From the NCBI GenBank assembly GCA_009602725.1, contig WELB01000012.1, positions 350,420 through 414,419 of the forward strand: a DNA stretch of 64,000 bases, in the 5' to 3' direction. Position numbers and translations under genes: made by a program. Shown here in pieces: positions 63,829 through 64,000 of the stretch. Below the pieces are notes generated by a model. It did not search any database, was not told the origin of the DNA, and saw only the letters and a list, made by a program, of their open reading frames with translations. Within the stretch, counting starts at the first letter, position 1, and every line of letters starts with the position of its first letter. Source of the stretch: Spirogloea muscicola. Its lineage: Eukaryota > Streptophyta > Zygnematophyceae > Spirogloeales > Spirogloeaceae.

Positions 63829-64000
63829 TCAGCTTGACGCCGTCAGAGCTGTAGGAGCCTCAGCACCTGATGCCCTATGATCCAGAGGCATATCGTCTCT
63901 TAAGTGCACTGGGACCACCATGTAGTCTCTCGCCGCAACCACCGCCTTGCTCTGGAATGATGCCCTGGCTGCTTCCACCATGTTCTGAACTGTCTCCTCT
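63829..64000 (-). CDS. Possible 3' end of an unrecognised gene, partial
   Basis: On the minus strand a frame is open from the window edge to a TGA at 63831-63829, about 56 codons. It reads ETVQNMVEAARASFQSKAVV, then DYMVVPVHLRDDMPLDH, and ends ALTASS. Its composition (helical, alternating charges, no low complexity) is protein-like, and it lies at the edge where the next gene is expected. I do not recognise it. The 5' part lies outside the window, so chance openness cannot be excluded. Confidence 0.35.
   Translation of the reverse strand, partial: EETVQNMVEAARASFQSKAVVAARDYMVVPVHLRDDMPLDHRASGAEAPTALTASS

Overview
This window is nuclear DNA of an intron-rich green alga. The genes are split into many short exons with GT...AG introns, and acceptors usually read GCAG. 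The proteins are plant-type: a U-box/ARM E3 ligase of the PUB43/44 type, an RHIP1-like coiled-coil protein, a plastid-targeted triosephosphate isomerase, a plant-type ABCB transporter and a plant-type VPS13. An Arp2/3 subunit points to a chlorophyte that keeps this complex, perhaps a trebouxiophyte; the lineage is an inference. No bacterial operon, CRISPR array, rRNA, complete tRNA, or viral or retroviral coding region was seen.

Layout, left to right: ARPC2 (+, 5' end outside the window, ends 2033); U-box/ARM E3 ligase (-, 8237 to 2833, 15 exons); BUB3 (-, 12652 to 10301, 9 exons); MIC19-like CHCH protein (+, about 13323 to 14759); TPI (-, 17977 to 15498, 9 exons); RHIP1-like protein (+, 19326 to 21535); an unrecognised 74-residue protein (-, 22851 to 22413); a giant VPS13 (+, 25414 to 53005); a full-size ABCB transporter (-, about 61567 to 53753); and the possible 3' end of another gene at the right edge (-, 63829 onward). 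Apart from the two adjacent minus genes (E3 ligase, BUB3), neighbours alternate between head-to-head and tail-to-tail.

The genes are housekeeping functions and do not form one pathway: actin nucleation, ubiquitin ligation, the spindle checkpoint, mitochondrial cristae organisation, plastid triose phosphate metabolism, bulk lipid transfer at membrane contacts, and ABC export. Each gene's 5' end lies in a sharp island of very GC-rich DNA, while the gene bodies are near 50% GC. All five undetermined-base sites (four single n and one 221-base gap) fall in these islands or in a poly-G tract.

Four intergenic stretches (about 8.99-9.72, 18.10-18.99, 23.46-24.92 and 62.11-63.13 kb) hold a dispersed repeat family. 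Its core is a GGGCTGG...CCAGCCC hairpin, followed on one side by an A-run and a GAATGGACAA-like tail. At least 14 copies occur in both orientations, nearly all upstream of gene starts. This family is the best candidate here for something undescribed. Other points of interest are a DysF domain pair inside VPS13, a GC-AG intron, a stop-free intron of 3n length in VPS13, and a possible dual start in TPI.
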